Program-made: the position numbers and the translations under genes | Shown: one piece after another, positions 47,458 through 56,437 of the stretch | How the letters are laid out: each line of letters opens with the position of its first letter | How positions within the stretch are numbered: the first letter of the stretch is position 1 | Notes under the pieces: model-generated | The model's database searches: none | Told to the model about the DNA's origin: nothing | The model's input: only the letters and a program-made list of their open reading frames with translations | Assembly: GCF_001953885.1 (NCBI RefSeq) | Contig: NZ_MQUS01000007.1 | Location: 62,001 to 126,000, forward strand | DNA: 64,000 nucleotides | Direction of reading: 5' to 3' | Source of the DNA: Streptomyces sp. IMTB 2501 | GTDB taxonomy: Bacteria; Actinomycetota; Actinomycetes; Streptomycetales; Streptomycetaceae

Positions 47458-48624
47458 TCAGCCCCGCTTGGGCGGCTCCGCGACGAACGCCCCCACCGAG
47501 CGCCAGCTGCGCCGGAGCTCTCCCGACACGCCGCGCCACCACGCCTCCGCCGGGAGCTTGCCGGCGGGCTCGAAGGGCTCGCCGGGACGGGGCAGGGCCA
47601 CCGCCTGGCCGGCCTCCTCGGCCGCCTCCTTCGTCCACTCCCCCGGCTCGGCCCAGGGATGCGGGGCCAGGTTGAAGGTGCCCCAGTGGATCGGCAGCAG
47701 CGCGCCGTGCGAGGCGCCGCCCTGCAGATCGAGGTGGGCGCGCAGGCCCTCCTCGGGGGTCATGTGGATGTCGGGCCAGAACTCGCTGTACGCCCCGATC
47801 TGGATCATCGTGGCGTCGAACGGGCCATGGACCGCGCCGATGTCCTTGAAGCCCTCGAAGTAGCCGGTGTCACCGCTGTGGTAGATCCGGTGCTCCTCGC
47901 CGGCGACGGCCCAGGACGCCCAGAGGGTGTGCTGGGTGTTGCGCAGACCGCGGCCGCAGAAGTGGCGGGCCGGGGTGGCGGTGAGGGTGAGCCCGCCGAT
48001 CCTGGTGGACTCGTGCCAGTCCAGCTCGCGCAGCCGGTCCGGGGAGACACCCCAGTGTTCGAGGTGGGCGCCGACGCCGAGCGGCACGGCGAACACGGTG
48101 TCCGTGCCGGCCAGTGCCTTGATCGTGGGCAGGTCCAGATGGTCGTAGTGGTCGTGCGAGATGACGACCACGTCGACCTCGCCGAGCGCGGCCAGTGGCA
48201 GCGGCACGGGGTGCAGCCGCTTGGGCCCGGCGAAGGGGAACGGGGAGCAGCGCTCGCCCCAGACCGGGTCGAACAGCACCCGGTGGCCGTCGATCTCCGC
48301 GAGGACGCTGGAGTGGCCCATCCAGGTCAGCCGCAGCCCCGTGGCTGGCGGCTTGGCCAGGTCGGCGAAGGTCGTGGCGTGCACCGGGACGGTGCCCTTC
48401 GGGGAGCGCAGCGGCCGACTGTCCTTGTCGAGGAACACCTTGGCGAGATCCAGCGTGGAACCGGAGGGCCGGGTGCGGGCCGCACCGCCCGGGTTCTGGA
48501 AGACGCCGTCCTTGAAGTGGGGGGAGCGACGGATGCGTGCCAGGCGCTCACCGCCCGGGTCCGCGCCGAACGCCGCCGGCCGCAGGGCGCGGAGCCCGGA
48601 GCTCGAGGAACGCATTCCGGTCAC
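47458..48624 (-). CDS. Metallo-beta-lactamase-fold hydrolase (NAPE-PLD/UlaG-like)
   Basis: 388-residue hydrolase. The metal-binding motif is VISHDHYDHLDLPT (HxHxDH). Supporting features are LTWMGHSSVLAEIDGHRVLF, RIYHSGDTGYFEGF and LLPIHWGTFNLAPHPW. The architecture is like N-acyl-phosphatidylethanolamine phospholipase D and other lipid-directed MBL proteins; the substrate is not known. GTG 48624 lies 4 nt after GGGAGG, and an ATG three codons later is an alternative. Confidence 0.87.
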   Translation of the reverse strand: MTGMRSSSSGLRALRPAAFGADPGGERLARIRRSPHFKDGVFQNPGGAARTRPSGSTLDLAKVFLDKDSRPLRSPKGTVPVHATTFADLAKPPATGLRLTWMGHSSVLAEIDGHRVLFDPVWGERCSPFPFAGPKRLHPVPLPLAALGEVDVVVISHDHYDHLDLPTIKALAGTDTVFAVPLGVGAHLEHWGVSPDRLRELDWHESTRIGGLTLTATPARHFCGRGLRNTQHTLWASWAVAGEEHRIYHSGDTGYFEGFKDIGAVHGPFDATMIQIGAYSEFWPDIHMTPEEGLRAHLDLQGGASHGALLPIHWGTFNLAPHPWAEPGEWTKEAAEEAGQAVALPRPGEPFEPAGKLPAEAWWRGVSGELRRSWRSVGAFVAEPPKRG

Positions 48625-48718
48625 GGTACCTCCCGGTGGAGTGGGTGAGGCTCCCCATTATGGTCGGCCCCTCCGACAGCCCGGGACCGCCGGGGTGCCA
48701 TCGCGGGACCGGCCCGCT

Positions 48719-48788
48719 TTACTGAACCTTCGTTCAGCACGTTGACAGGGCTCGGACCCGCTTCTGATACTGACTCACGGTTCAGTAA
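48719..48788 (+). promoter_or_regulatory. Promoter with flanking TetR-like operator halves
   Basis: TTGACA (48742-48747) is 18 nt from GATACT (48766-48771), a near-consensus promoter. Immediately upstream is the palindrome CTGAAC-CTTC-GTTCAG, and TTACTGAACC (48719-48728) is exactly inverted as GGTTCAGTAA (48779-48788) around the start site. The arrangement suits repression by a TetR-family protein. The gene it serves is now only a pseudogene. Confidence 0.6.
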
Positions 48789-48856
48789 TTCGGCACAGGA
48801 GCAGATCTGTCGGGCTCCCCTCGCCCACCATCGTCCGCGCCCGCCCCGGAGGCACC

Positions 48857-49411
48857 ATGACCGACCTCCCCACCGAGTTGGTCCCGCTCCGCCCCGAACA
48901 GCGCGACGTCGTCGGTCTCGCCCGTGCCTTCGCCCGTGACGAGACACGGGCACGCGCGCGTGCCGTGGACCAGGCGGACGTGAAGACACGCCATGGAGTT
49001 CGACACGGTCGTGGCGCGCGCGTTCACGCTGTTCCGGACGCGGCGGCCGCTCCCCACGCACCGCGAAGGGCCGCTGGACCTGCTTACGGCCGCACAGGCA
49101 CGCGCTCAGCGGGGACGGCAGGCTGCAAGGTCACGGTGCAGGAACCGGTCAGCGCAGTGCAGCGGCAACTCCCGTTGCCCATAGTGGTGTTCGGCAACGG
49201 CGGCCACGGCGAGATCCGCGACGGGATGCGGGCGCGCGGCAACGTCCCTGCCGCGGTGGACCTCCCGCCGGCCGACCTGCCCGCCCTGGCCCGAGCGCAC
49301 GGAGGACACGGCACGCGCGCGTGCGATCCCGCCGCGCCGGCCCGTGCCCTCAGCGAGGCCCTGGACCGTCCCGGCCCCACCCTGATCACCGTCCCCGAGG
49401 AGACCCCATGA
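48857..49411 (+). pseudogene. Mosaic remnant: acyl-CoA dehydrogenase start joined to TPP-enzyme C-terminus
   Basis: The frame is open for 184 codons but is a patchwork. It begins TDLPTELVPLRPEQRDVVGL ARAFARDE-like, as in acyl-CoA dehydrogenases, then becomes low-complexity Arg/Ala, then continues as LPLPIVVFGNGGHGEIRDGM and DPAAPARALSEALDRPGPTL, the end of a thiamine-diphosphate decarboxylase/acetolactate synthase-like enzyme. Neither enzyme is complete. Its stop overlaps the dehydrogenase ATG (ATGA), so it may survive as a leader that couples translation. Confidence 0.65.
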
Positions 49412-50592
49412 CCGCCCGCGCTCCCCTGATGTCGCTCGTCTGGACCGACCATGTCACCGGCCGCCAGGGCTTCCTGGTCGTGGACCGGCTGGTGCGCGGC
49501 GTGGCCAGCGGCGGGCTGCGGATGCGCCCCGGCTGCACGCTGGAGGAGGTGAGGGGGCTCGCCCGCGGCATGACGATGAAAGAGGCCCTGCACTACGACC
49601 CCGAGGCCCGCTACGTCCCGCTCGGCGGCGCCAAGGGCGGCATCGACTGCGATCCCCGGGACCCGGAGGCGTACGGCCTCTTGCTGCGCTATCTGCGTGC
49701 CATGCGACCGTACATCGAGAGCCTCTGGACCACCGGCGAGGACCTCGGCCTCACCCAGGACCTGATCGACCGCGCGGCGGCCGAGGCCGGCCTGGTCTCC
49801 TCGATCCAGGCGGTGTACCCGCTGCTGGACGACGAGGCGACGGCCCGCAAACGGCTCTCGGACGCCTTCGCGGTCGAGGTGGACGGCATCGGCCTGGACG
49901 AACTGGCCGGCGGCTGCGGGGTCGCCGAGTCGGTGCTCGCCGCGCTGGACCGGGCCGGCGTGCCGTACCCGGGCACCCGGGTCGCCGTGCAGGGGCTCGG
50001 CACGATGGGCGGGGCCACCGCGCGGTTCCTGGCACGCGCGGGGCTGACCGTCGTGGCGGCCGCCGACATCAAGGGCACGATCGCCAATCCGGCGGGGCTC
50101 GACGTCGAGGCCCTGCTGGCGGCGCGGGACGGCTACGGCACGGTCGACCGCCGTGTACTGCGCCCCGGCGACCACGAACTGCCCGCCGACGCCTGGCTGT
50201 CCGCCGAGGCGGAGGTGCTCGTGCCGGCGGCCGTGTCGTACGCGATCGACACCGCCGACCAGCACCGGGTACGCGCCCGCTGGATCGTCGAGGCCGCCAA
50301 CATGCCCGTACTGCCGGAGGCGGAGGAACTGCTGGCCGGGCGCGGGGTGACGGTGCTGCCCGACGTGGTGGTCAACTCCGCGACGAACGCCTGGTGGTGG
50401 TGGACCCTGTTCGGCGACATCGGCGCCGACGCCGAGGAGGCGTTCGCCCACATCCGGCGCACCATGCGCGTCCTGGTCGGCCTGATGCTCGACCGCGCGG
50501 AAGCCGACGGTACGACCCCACGCGCGGCCGCTCACGCCCTGGTGACCGACCGGCTCCCGGCGATCGCGGCCCGCTTCGGGTGGTACCGGTGA
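49408..50592 (+). CDS. Glu/Leu/Phe/Val dehydrogenase family protein
   Basis: NAD(P)-dependent amino-acid dehydrogenase of 394 residues. Catalytic Lys is in VPLGGAKGGIDCDP. The nucleotide-binding domain starts at GTRVAVQGLGTMGGATARFL. Length and motifs fit the Leu/Val or Phe dehydrogenases more than GdhA. It would reversibly deaminate a branched or aromatic amino acid. ATG 49408 overlaps the stop of the mosaic pseudogene, and the gene probably uses the promoter at 48742. Confidence 0.88.
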   Translation: MTARAPLMSLVWTDHVTGRQGFLVVDRLVRGVASGGLRMRPGCTLEEVRGLARGMTMKEALHYDPEARYVPLGGAKGGIDCDPRDPEAYGLLLRYLRAMRPYIESLWTTGEDLGLTQDLIDRAAAEAGLVSSIQAVYPLLDDEATARKRLSDAFAVEVDGIGLDELAGGCGVAESVLAALDRAGVPYPGTRVAVQGLGTMGGATARFLARAGLTVVAAADIKGTIANPAGLDVEALLAARDGYGTVDRRVLRPGDHELPADAWLSAEAEVLVPAAVSYAIDTADQHRVRARWIVEAANMPVLPEAEELLAGRGVTVLPDVVVNSATNAWWWWTLFGDIGADAEEAFAHIRRTMRVLVGLMLDRAEADGTTPRAAAHALVTDRLPAIAARFGWYR

Positions 50593-50773
50593 CGGGCCCG
50601 GTCCAGCCCGCCGGCGGGGCGGGGCGACGGAGGTGATGACGTCCGAGTCGGACACATCGTCCGCGGGCATCCCACGGCCCGGGTGACCGAAGGTGTAGCA
50701 GCCCCATGCTCGAACGGCCCGAAGGAACCGGGTCCCGTCCGCGTCGCCCTGCACTACGGATTAGGGTGACCGC

Positions 50774-51388
50774 GTGGCGAGAGTGCGGTTGAGCGTGGCC
50801 GAGCGGCGGGAGGAACTGCTGCGGGCCGCCATCGGGCAGATCGAGGCGCGGGGCGTGGCGGCGGTCAGGATCGCCGACGTGGCCGCGACCCTCGGGGTGA
50901 GCAACGCGCTGGTCCTGTACCACTTCTCGACGAAGGAGAAGCTGGTCGCGGCCGCGTTCACCTATGCGGCCGAGGACGATCTCGCGCACCTGCGCAAGCT
51001 GCTGGGCCGGCGGACGTCCGCGCTGCGCCGGCTGCGGGCCGCGGTGCGCTGGTACGCGCCGACCGGGCAGGCCAAGGGCTGGCGGCTGTGGATCGAGGGC
51101 TGGGCCGTGGCCCTGCGCGAGCCCGCCCTGCGGGAGGTCACCCGGGACCTGGACCAGCGGTGGAAGGCGGCGATCACCGACGTCATCACCGAGGGCGCGG
51201 CGGCGGGCGAGTTCGCCTGCGCCGACCCCGCCGGTACCGCACTGCGGCTGACGGCGCTGCTGGACGGGCTGGCCGTACAGCTGACGTCGTACCCCGGCGC
51301 GGTCCCGCGGACGCGCGCGCAGGACTGGGTCGACGACGCGCTCGCGCGGGAACTGGGCCTGGACCGCAAGGCGTTGACCGAACGCTAG
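50774..51388 (+). CDS. TetR-family transcriptional regulator
   Basis: 204-residue regulator. The helix-turn-helix (about 8-55) reads RREELLRAAIGQIEARGVAA, VRIADVAATLGVSNALVLYH and FSTKEKLVAAAF; the C-terminal domain resembles BetI-type TetR_C. GTG 50774. It lies 180 bp behind the amino-acid dehydrogenase and is a candidate ligand for the operator at 48719-48788, though that is inference. Confidence 0.9.
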   Translation: MARVRLSVAERREELLRAAIGQIEARGVAAVRIADVAATLGVSNALVLYHFSTKEKLVAAAFTYAAEDDLAHLRKLLGRRTSALRRLRAAVRWYAPTGQAKGWRLWIEGWAVALREPALREVTRDLDQRWKAAITDVITEGAAAGEFACADPAGTALRLTALLDGLAVQLTSYPGAVPRTRAQDWVDDALARELGLDRKALTER

Positions 51389-51564
51389 GGCCTGTCCGGC
51401 GGACCAGGTCGCAGGACATCGACGGCGCCTCATCGGCGCTGGTGACCGCCTCGGGCAGCCGGGGGGAGTCTGCAACCGACGACAAGGCCGCAGACAGGTG
51501 TGCCACCCCCTCGTCTGCAGCCGGATCCGTCGGACGGGCCCCAGGCCGCGCCCGGCCCCGGACA

Positions 51565-51607
51565 CCCCCGTGCCCCCACCGCATGCCGGGGGGGGGGGGC
51601 ACGGGGG
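51565..51607. terminator. Bidirectional terminator with a 12-G run
   Basis: A perfect 13-bp stem, CCCCCGTGCCCCC (51565-51577) with GGGGGCACGGGGG (51595-51607), lies between the convergent TetR and SGNH genes. The right side contains twelve consecutive G (51588-51599), a likely slippage site. Confidence 0.65.
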
Positions 51608-51608
51608 C

Positions 51609-52427
51609 TCAGGCCACCGAGGCGATGCGGTGCTTGATGTCGTCGGGGGACAGGGTGCCCTTGGCCGTGACGTGGTCGCCGGATGACTCGCCGCGCAGGC
51701 GGCGGCCGATCCACGGGACGAGGAACTCACGGGCCCAGTGCACGTCGTCGCGGCGGATGTCCAGGGTGCCCCGGGGCGGCAGCGGCGGCCACGGCTGCTC
51801 GGGGTCGGCCGGGATCTGAAGGCCGAGGGCCTGGCCGGCGCGCAGCGCCACGCGCGTGTGGCCCTCGGGCGAGAGGTGGAGCCGGTCGCTGTCCCAGGCC
51901 CGGCGGTCCTGCACGGACTTGAGGGACCACAGGTCGAGCACGGGGCAGCCGTACCGGTCCGCGATGGCGCGGACGTGCCCGTTGTACGTGGCGATCTTGC
52001 CACGCAGATGCTTGAGCACGAGAACGCCACGCGTGTCGAAACCGGTCGTCACCATGACCGTACCCGCGACCTCGGTCAGCTGGGCCACGGCCCGCTCGAA
52101 GCGCTCGGCCACCTCGTCCGGGTCGGTGCCGGGGCGGATGATGTCGTTGCCGCCCGCACAGAAGGACACGAGGTCCGGGGCGAGTTCGACGGCCTGCGGG
52201 AGCTGGTCCTGCACGATCTGGTCGAGCAGCTTCCCGCGGACCGCGAGATTCGTGTATTTGAAGTCCCCCTCGGGCCGCCGGTCGGCGAGCAGTACCGCAA
52301 ACCGGTCCGCCCAGCCCACAAACGCCCCGTCGGGCCCGGGATCGCCGACGCCCTCGGTGAAGCTGTCCCCCACCGCCACGTACGACCCGATCACTGATCT
52401 GTTGTCATTCTTCGAATCGTCTACCAC
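51609..52427 (-). CDS. SGNH/GDSL esterase
   Basis: Cytoplasmic serine esterase of 272 residues without a signal peptide. Block I is YVAVGDSFTEGVGDPGPDGA (catalytic Ser), block III FCAGGNDIIRPG and block V DRLHLSPEGHTRV (Asp/His). It belongs to the common actinobacterial SGNH group that may deacylate carbohydrates or lipids. GTG 52427. Convergent with the TetR gene, with a terminator between. Confidence 0.9.
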   Translation of the reverse strand: MVDDSKNDNRSVIGSYVAVGDSFTEGVGDPGPDGAFVGWADRFAVLLADRRPEGDFKYTNLAVRGKLLDQIVQDQLPQAVELAPDLVSFCAGGNDIIRPGTDPDEVAERFERAVAQLTEVAGTVMVTTGFDTRGVLVLKHLRGKIATYNGHVRAIADRYGCPVLDLWSLKSVQDRRAWDSDRLHLSPEGHTRVALRAGQALGLQIPADPEQPWPPLPPRGTLDIRRDDVHWAREFLVPWIGRRLRGESSGDHVTAKGTLSPDDIKHRIASVA

Positions 52428-52557
52428 GAAGCACCATGATTCACCTTCGGGTGTGACCTACGCGACCGTAAGGAGGGGTTGACGAACGGTGAGAAGAGAC
52501 ACTCTTAAATAGTTTGCGCATCAGGAATAGGGCTGACCTCAGGCGGGTTGAATGCCT

Positions 52558-54645
52558 TCAGTCCATGCGGCGCAGTCGGAGCACCGTCGCATCCAGGTCG
52601 CCCGTGAGTCCGGTGCGCAGCCCGTGGTGCAGCAGGACCGCCCCCCGGTGAACTTCGCCCGTTTCATGGCATTCGTACGACGCCGTCGGGTCGAGTCCGC
52701 GCAGCCGCAGCGCCGGCACCGGCTCGCCGTAGCTCTGCGCCTGGAGCCAGGCGAGGACCACCGTCTCCTCACCCCGGACGTACTGCACAGCACTCAAGCC
52801 GCCGGACGGAGGCCGCAACCGGTACAACTCACCGTGCTGGACGACCGGGCGGATGTCTTTGTAGAGCCGGACCCACTGCCGGGCCTCGGTCAGCTCCTCC
52901 GCGGTCCACTCGGTGAGGTCGCCGCCGACGCCGAGTACGCCCGCCATGGCGCTGACGAAGCGGAACCGCAGCGTGCTGACCCGGCCGTTGAGCTGGGTGT
53001 TCGGGCTGTCGGTGACCCAGGCGGCCATCACGCGCGCGGGATGGATCTGGCTGAAGCCGTGCTGGATGGCGAGCCGGTCGAGCGGGTCGGTGTTGTCGGA
53101 GGTCCACACCTGGTCGGTACGGCTCAGCACCCCGAGGTCGATGCGGCCGCCGCCTCCCGAACAGGACTCGAAGGCGACCGAGGGGTGGGCTGCTCGGAGC
53201 CGGTCCAGCAGGGTGTACAGGGCGCGGACGTGGTCCACCCACAGGCGCTGCGGATACGGCTCACCGGGCCAGCCGGCGTCGGTGAAGCAGCGGTTGAAGT
53301 CCCACTTCACATAGTCGATCGGCGCACTGGAGAGCAGGGTGTCCAGCTGTTCCCACAGGTACTCCTGGACGTCCTCGCGGGCGAGGTTGAGGACGAGTTG
53401 GTTGCGCAGTTCCGTCCGCTTGCGTCCCGGCTGGTACTGCGCCCAGTCGGGGTGCGCGCGGTACAGGTCGCTGTCCGGGTTGACCATCTCGGGCTCGACC
53501 CAGATGCCGAACTGCATGCCGAGGCCGTGCACCTGGTCGGCCAGGGGCTTCAGCCCCTGCGGGAAGCGGTCGGGGTTGGGGCTCCAGTCGCCGAGCCCGG
53601 CGCGGTCGCTGGTGCGGGCGCCGAACCAGCCGTCGTCCACCACGAACAGCTCCACGCCGATGTCGGCGGCCCGGCGGGCGAGCGCGAGCTGCTGGTCCCC
53701 GGAGATGTCGAAGTTCGTCGCCTCCCAGGAGTTGAAGAGCACCGGCCGGTCCCGGTCGGCGTCCGGGATGACGTGCGCGCGCTGGTAGGCGTGCCAGGTG
53801 CGGCTCGCGCCGCCGAAACCGCCGTCGCTCCACAGGCCCGCGAAGACGGGGGTGGTGTACGACTCCCCCGGCTGAAGCAGCAGCAGGCCCGAGTCGTCGT
53901 AGCCTGCGCCGCCGGTGATCTGCACGCGCGCGTCCGGGAGTTGGGCGACCGCGATGCGCCAGGAGCCGGACCAGCCGAGCGCACAGCCGTAGACCTCGCC
54001 ATGCTCCTCGGTGGCGTCGGTGTCCAGCGCCACCCAGGGCAGGTGCTGGTGGCCGGTGTGGCCGCGGCGGCTGCCGATGACCTTCTCGCCGTAGGTGAGC
54101 GGGGCGGTGGCCAGGCGGGACTCGGCGGCCCAGCGGCCGTGCAGCTGGGACAGCCGCCAGCCGTCGCGGTCGGGCAGGGTCCAGGTGGCCGCGTCGGCGC
54201 GCAGCAGTTCCACGCGCGCGTGGGAGCCGTTCGCCACGGTGACCCAGCGCTCGACGACGTCGCCGCGCATCCGGTAGTGCAGGGTGACGGCGACGCCGTC
54301 GTCGTCGAAGCGCAGCCGCAGCTCGTCGCCCTCCGTCTCGTACGCCCGGAAGCTCCACTCCGTGCCGCGGCGCTTGTCGGTGCGCACGGACAGCGCGGGG
54401 CGGACGAAGCGGGGGCCGCCCTCGACGGGGTACTCCTCGCGGCCGTCGAGCGGGGACTCGAAGGGCCAGTAGCCGGGCAGCGGATCCCTGGCCAGGGCCT
54501 GCGCGTCCGCGAGGGCCACACGTGGCCCCCAGTGCAGGTGGAGCAGCTCGTCCGCGTCGGTGAGATGCAGGGCATAACTGCTGGTGGGCCCCGAGAGGAG
54601 CCAGGTACGACCGTCTTCGGCGATGTCCACCACGTAAGACCTCAC
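52558..54645 (-). CDS. Alpha-galactosidase, glycoside hydrolase family 36
   Basis: Retaining alpha-galactosidase of 695 residues, no signal peptide. An N-terminal beta-sandwich (1-290) precedes the TIM barrel: PVLFNSWEATNFDISGDQQL, FVVDDGWFGARTSDRAGLGD, nucleophile Asp in DYVKWDFNRCF and acid/base Asp in SDNTDPLDRLAIQ, then a C-terminal beta domain. It probably hydrolyses raffinose- or melibiose-type sugars inside the cell. The start (GTG 54645, or TTG three codons earlier) sits in a direct repeat and lacks a ribosome site, so a leaderless mRNA is possible. Confidence 0.92.
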   Translation of the reverse strand: MRSYVVDIAEDGRTWLLSGPTSSYALHLTDADELLHLHWGPRVALADAQALARDPLPGYWPFESPLDGREEYPVEGGPRFVRPALSVRTDKRRGTEWSFRAYETEGDELRLRFDDDGVAVTLHYRMRGDVVERWVTVANGSHARVELLRADAATWTLPDRDGWRLSQLHGRWAAESRLATAPLTYGEKVIGSRRGHTGHQHLPWVALDTDATEEHGEVYGCALGWSGSWRIAVAQLPDARVQITGGAGYDDSGLLLLQPGESYTTPVFAGLWSDGGFGGASRTWHAYQRAHVIPDADRDRPVLFNSWEATNFDISGDQQLALARRAADIGVELFVVDDGWFGARTSDRAGLGDWSPNPDRFPQGLKPLADQVHGLGMQFGIWVEPEMVNPDSDLYRAHPDWAQYQPGRKRTELRNQLVLNLAREDVQEYLWEQLDTLLSSAPIDYVKWDFNRCFTDAGWPGEPYPQRLWVDHVRALYTLLDRLRAAHPSVAFESCSGGGGRIDLGVLSRTDQVWTSDNTDPLDRLAIQHGFSQIHPARVMAAWVTDSPNTQLNGRVSTLRFRFVSAMAGVLGVGGDLTEWTAEELTEARQWVRLYKDIRPVVQHGELYRLRPPSGGLSAVQYVRGEETVVLAWLQAQSYGEPVPALRLRGLDPTASYECHETGEVHRGAVLLHHGLRTGLTGDLDATVLRLRRMD

Positions 54646-54647
54646 AG

Positions 54648-54676
54648 GTGCCAACAGATCCGCTCAAGTGCCAACA
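54648..54676. promoter_or_regulatory. Two GTGCCAACA repeats at the alpha-galactosidase start
   Basis: GTGCCAACA occurs at 54648-54656 and again at 54668-54676, a 20-nt period (two turns of the helix), directly upstream of and touching the alpha-galactosidase start codon. The position suits a sugar-responsive repressor site; the regulator is not identified. Confidence 0.4.
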
Positions 54677-54805
54677 TCATTAGGCCGCACCGCCCCAGGT
54701 GCAATGCCTGTGGACAACTCCTTGCCCGAGGAAACCGATGTCGTATGGTCGACAGAGCGCCCGCCGACGAAACGCGACGGCGGGGTCCGACCGGGAGGAG
54801 CCCCC

Positions 54806-55603
54806 GTGACGCAGCAGGTCCCGTCGACCGAGCCGGAGCTGGCCGGAGTGCGCAATTTCCGCGACGTGGGCGGACTGCCGACCGTGGACGGACGGCGGGT
54901 GCGGCAGGGAGTGCTGTTCCGCAGCGGACACCTGGCGCACGCGACCGAGGACGACGCGGCATTCCTCACCTCGCTGGGCCTGCACACGATCTTCGACTTC
55001 CGCAACGCGGCCGACCAGAAGCTGGAGGGCCCGGACGTCGAGCTGCCCGGCGTGCGGAATGTGAACCTGCCGCTGAGCGACCCGGCGGACGGCGCCGAGT
55101 TCTGGAAGATGGTCCGCGACGGCGACCTCGACCAGCTGCGCGGGATCCTCGCCGACGACAAGGGGTCGGCCCGGATGATCGCCTCGTACCGGTCGATCGT
55201 CAAGGAGCGCACCGCCGAGCACTCCCAGGTGCTGCGCGAGCTCACCGAGGACAGCGTGCCCGCCCTGATGCACTGCGCGGCGGGCAAGGACCGCGCGGGC
55301 ATCTCCATGGCCGTGACGCTCCTCGCGCTGGGCGTGGAGCGCGGGGCGATCATCGCCGACTATCTGGAGTCGAACGCCAAGCACCGGCGCTACAAGGTCC
55401 GCCGCAGCGGCAGCACGGAGACCGCCTACACCCCCGAGGTCATGGAGCTGCTCAGCCCGCTCTTCGACGCCCGCGCCGAGTACCTCCACGCGGCGTTCGA
55501 GACCATCGAGCAGACCTGGGGCGGCGTGGACACCTATCTGCAGCACGGCCTGGGCCTCACCCCGGCCGCCCGGGACCACCTGCGCGAGCGCCTGCTGGAC
55601 TGA
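54806..55603 (+). CDS. Tyrosine-protein phosphatase (Y_phosphatase3 family)
   Basis: 265-residue phosphatase. The N-terminal GVRNFRDVGGLPTVDGRRVR and LFRSGHLAHAT are typical, and the P-loop CX5R is in LMHCAAGKDRAGISMAV. These PtpB-like enzymes act on phosphotyrosine, serine/threonine or phosphoinositides. GTG 54806 is preceded by GGGAGGAG. Divergent from the alpha-galactosidase with no evident functional link. Confidence 0.9.
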   Translation: MTQQVPSTEPELAGVRNFRDVGGLPTVDGRRVRQGVLFRSGHLAHATEDDAAFLTSLGLHTIFDFRNAADQKLEGPDVELPGVRNVNLPLSDPADGAEFWKMVRDGDLDQLRGILADDKGSARMIASYRSIVKERTAEHSQVLRELTEDSVPALMHCAAGKDRAGISMAVTLLALGVERGAIIADYLESNAKHRRYKVRRSGSTETAYTPEVMELLSPLFDARAEYLHAAFETIEQTWGGVDTYLQHGLGLTPAARDHLRERLLD

Positions 55604-55694
55604 GCGGACACGGCAGCACCGGCGGGGCGCGCCGGACATGCGCCCGTGGATCCACCGGCCCGTGTCCGCCCGTGATTTCACCGGCCCGGCCGCC

Positions 55695-55817
55695 TCAGCC
55701 CTTCGCTCCCACCGCGAACAGCAGGTACAGGAACCCGGCCAGGACATGGCCGAGGGCGATGTAGATGATCAGGCGGATCCACAGGGAACGGGGGAACTTC
55801 GTCTCGAAGTCGCTCAT
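55695..55817 (-). CDS. DUF6126-type 40-residue membrane protein
   Basis: Tiny gene coding MSDFETKFPRSLWIRLIIYI followed by a hydrophobic ALGHVLAGFLYLLFAVGAKG: one transmembrane helix with a charged N-terminus, as in the DUF6126 family of Streptomyces. Its ATG overlaps the stop of the XRE-cupin gene (ATGA), so it is translationally coupled to that regulator. The same small-hydrophobic-protein/DNA-binding pair sits next to the hopanoid cluster in other Streptomyces. Function unknown. Confidence 0.8.
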   Translation of the reverse strand: MSDFETKFPRSLWIRLIIYIALGHVLAGFLYLLFAVGAKG

Positions 55818-56437
55818 GGCAGTTCTCCGGTCAGCGGCCCCAGGCACAGTGTGGCCGTGGGGCTCTGCAGCAGCGTGTGGACGAACAGCAGCTCGACGCC
55901 GTCGTGGTCCTCGGCGGCGAGGCGGTGCGGGGTGAGCGAGTCGAAGTGCGCGCTGTCGCCGGGCCCGAGCAGATGCGCGGTGTCACCGAGGCGCAGCCGC
56001 AGCCGGCCCCGCAGGACGTAGACCCACTCCTCGCCGGGATGGACCCGCACGATGTCGCCCTGCGAGCCGTACGGGACCCGTACGCGCAGGGCCTGCATGG
56101 CGCGGCCGGGCGCCCCGGCCTGGAAGTACGTCCAGCCACCCGCCCGGGTCGGCTCCATGTCACCGGCGCGCACGATCGCGTCCCGGTCGGCGACCGTCTC
56201 GCCCAGCAGCTCGGAGACGGTCGTACCGTAGATACGGGCGAGAGCCAGCAGCATCGGCAGCGACGGCTGCCGCTGACCTGTCTCCAGCCGGGACAGATGG
56301 GCCGGCGAGAGCCCCGCGGCACGGGCCGCGGCCTCCAGAGTGAGGCCGGTGCGCCGGCGCAGTGCCCGCAACTGCGGTGCGACGGCCGTCAGCTCGTCGC
56401 CCGTGCCCGCCGGTGGGCCGGCGCCTGAGGCGTTCAT
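55814..56437 (-). CDS. XRE-family regulator with cupin domain (hopanoid-locus)
   Basis: 207 residues: HTH about 20-75 (LRALRRRTGLTLEAAARAAG, LSPAHLSRLETGQRQPSLPM) and cupin about 125-195 (VRVHPGEEWVYVLRGRLRLR, LGPGDSAHFDSLTPHRLAA). It precedes the DUF6126 gene with a 4-bp overlap. ATG 56437; an apparent upstream extension lies antisense to another gene. Its position beside the hopanoid genes makes it a candidate regulator of that locus. Confidence 0.88.
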   Translation of the reverse strand: MNASGAGPPAGTGDELTAVAPQLRALRRRTGLTLEAAARAAGLSPAHLSRLETGQRQPSLPMLLALARIYGTTVSELLGETVADRDAIVRAGDMEPTRAGGWTYFQAGAPGRAMQALRVRVPYGSQGDIVRVHPGEEWVYVLRGRLRLRLGDTAHLLGPGDSAHFDSLTPHRLAAEDHDGVELLFVHTLLQSPTATLCLGPLTGELP

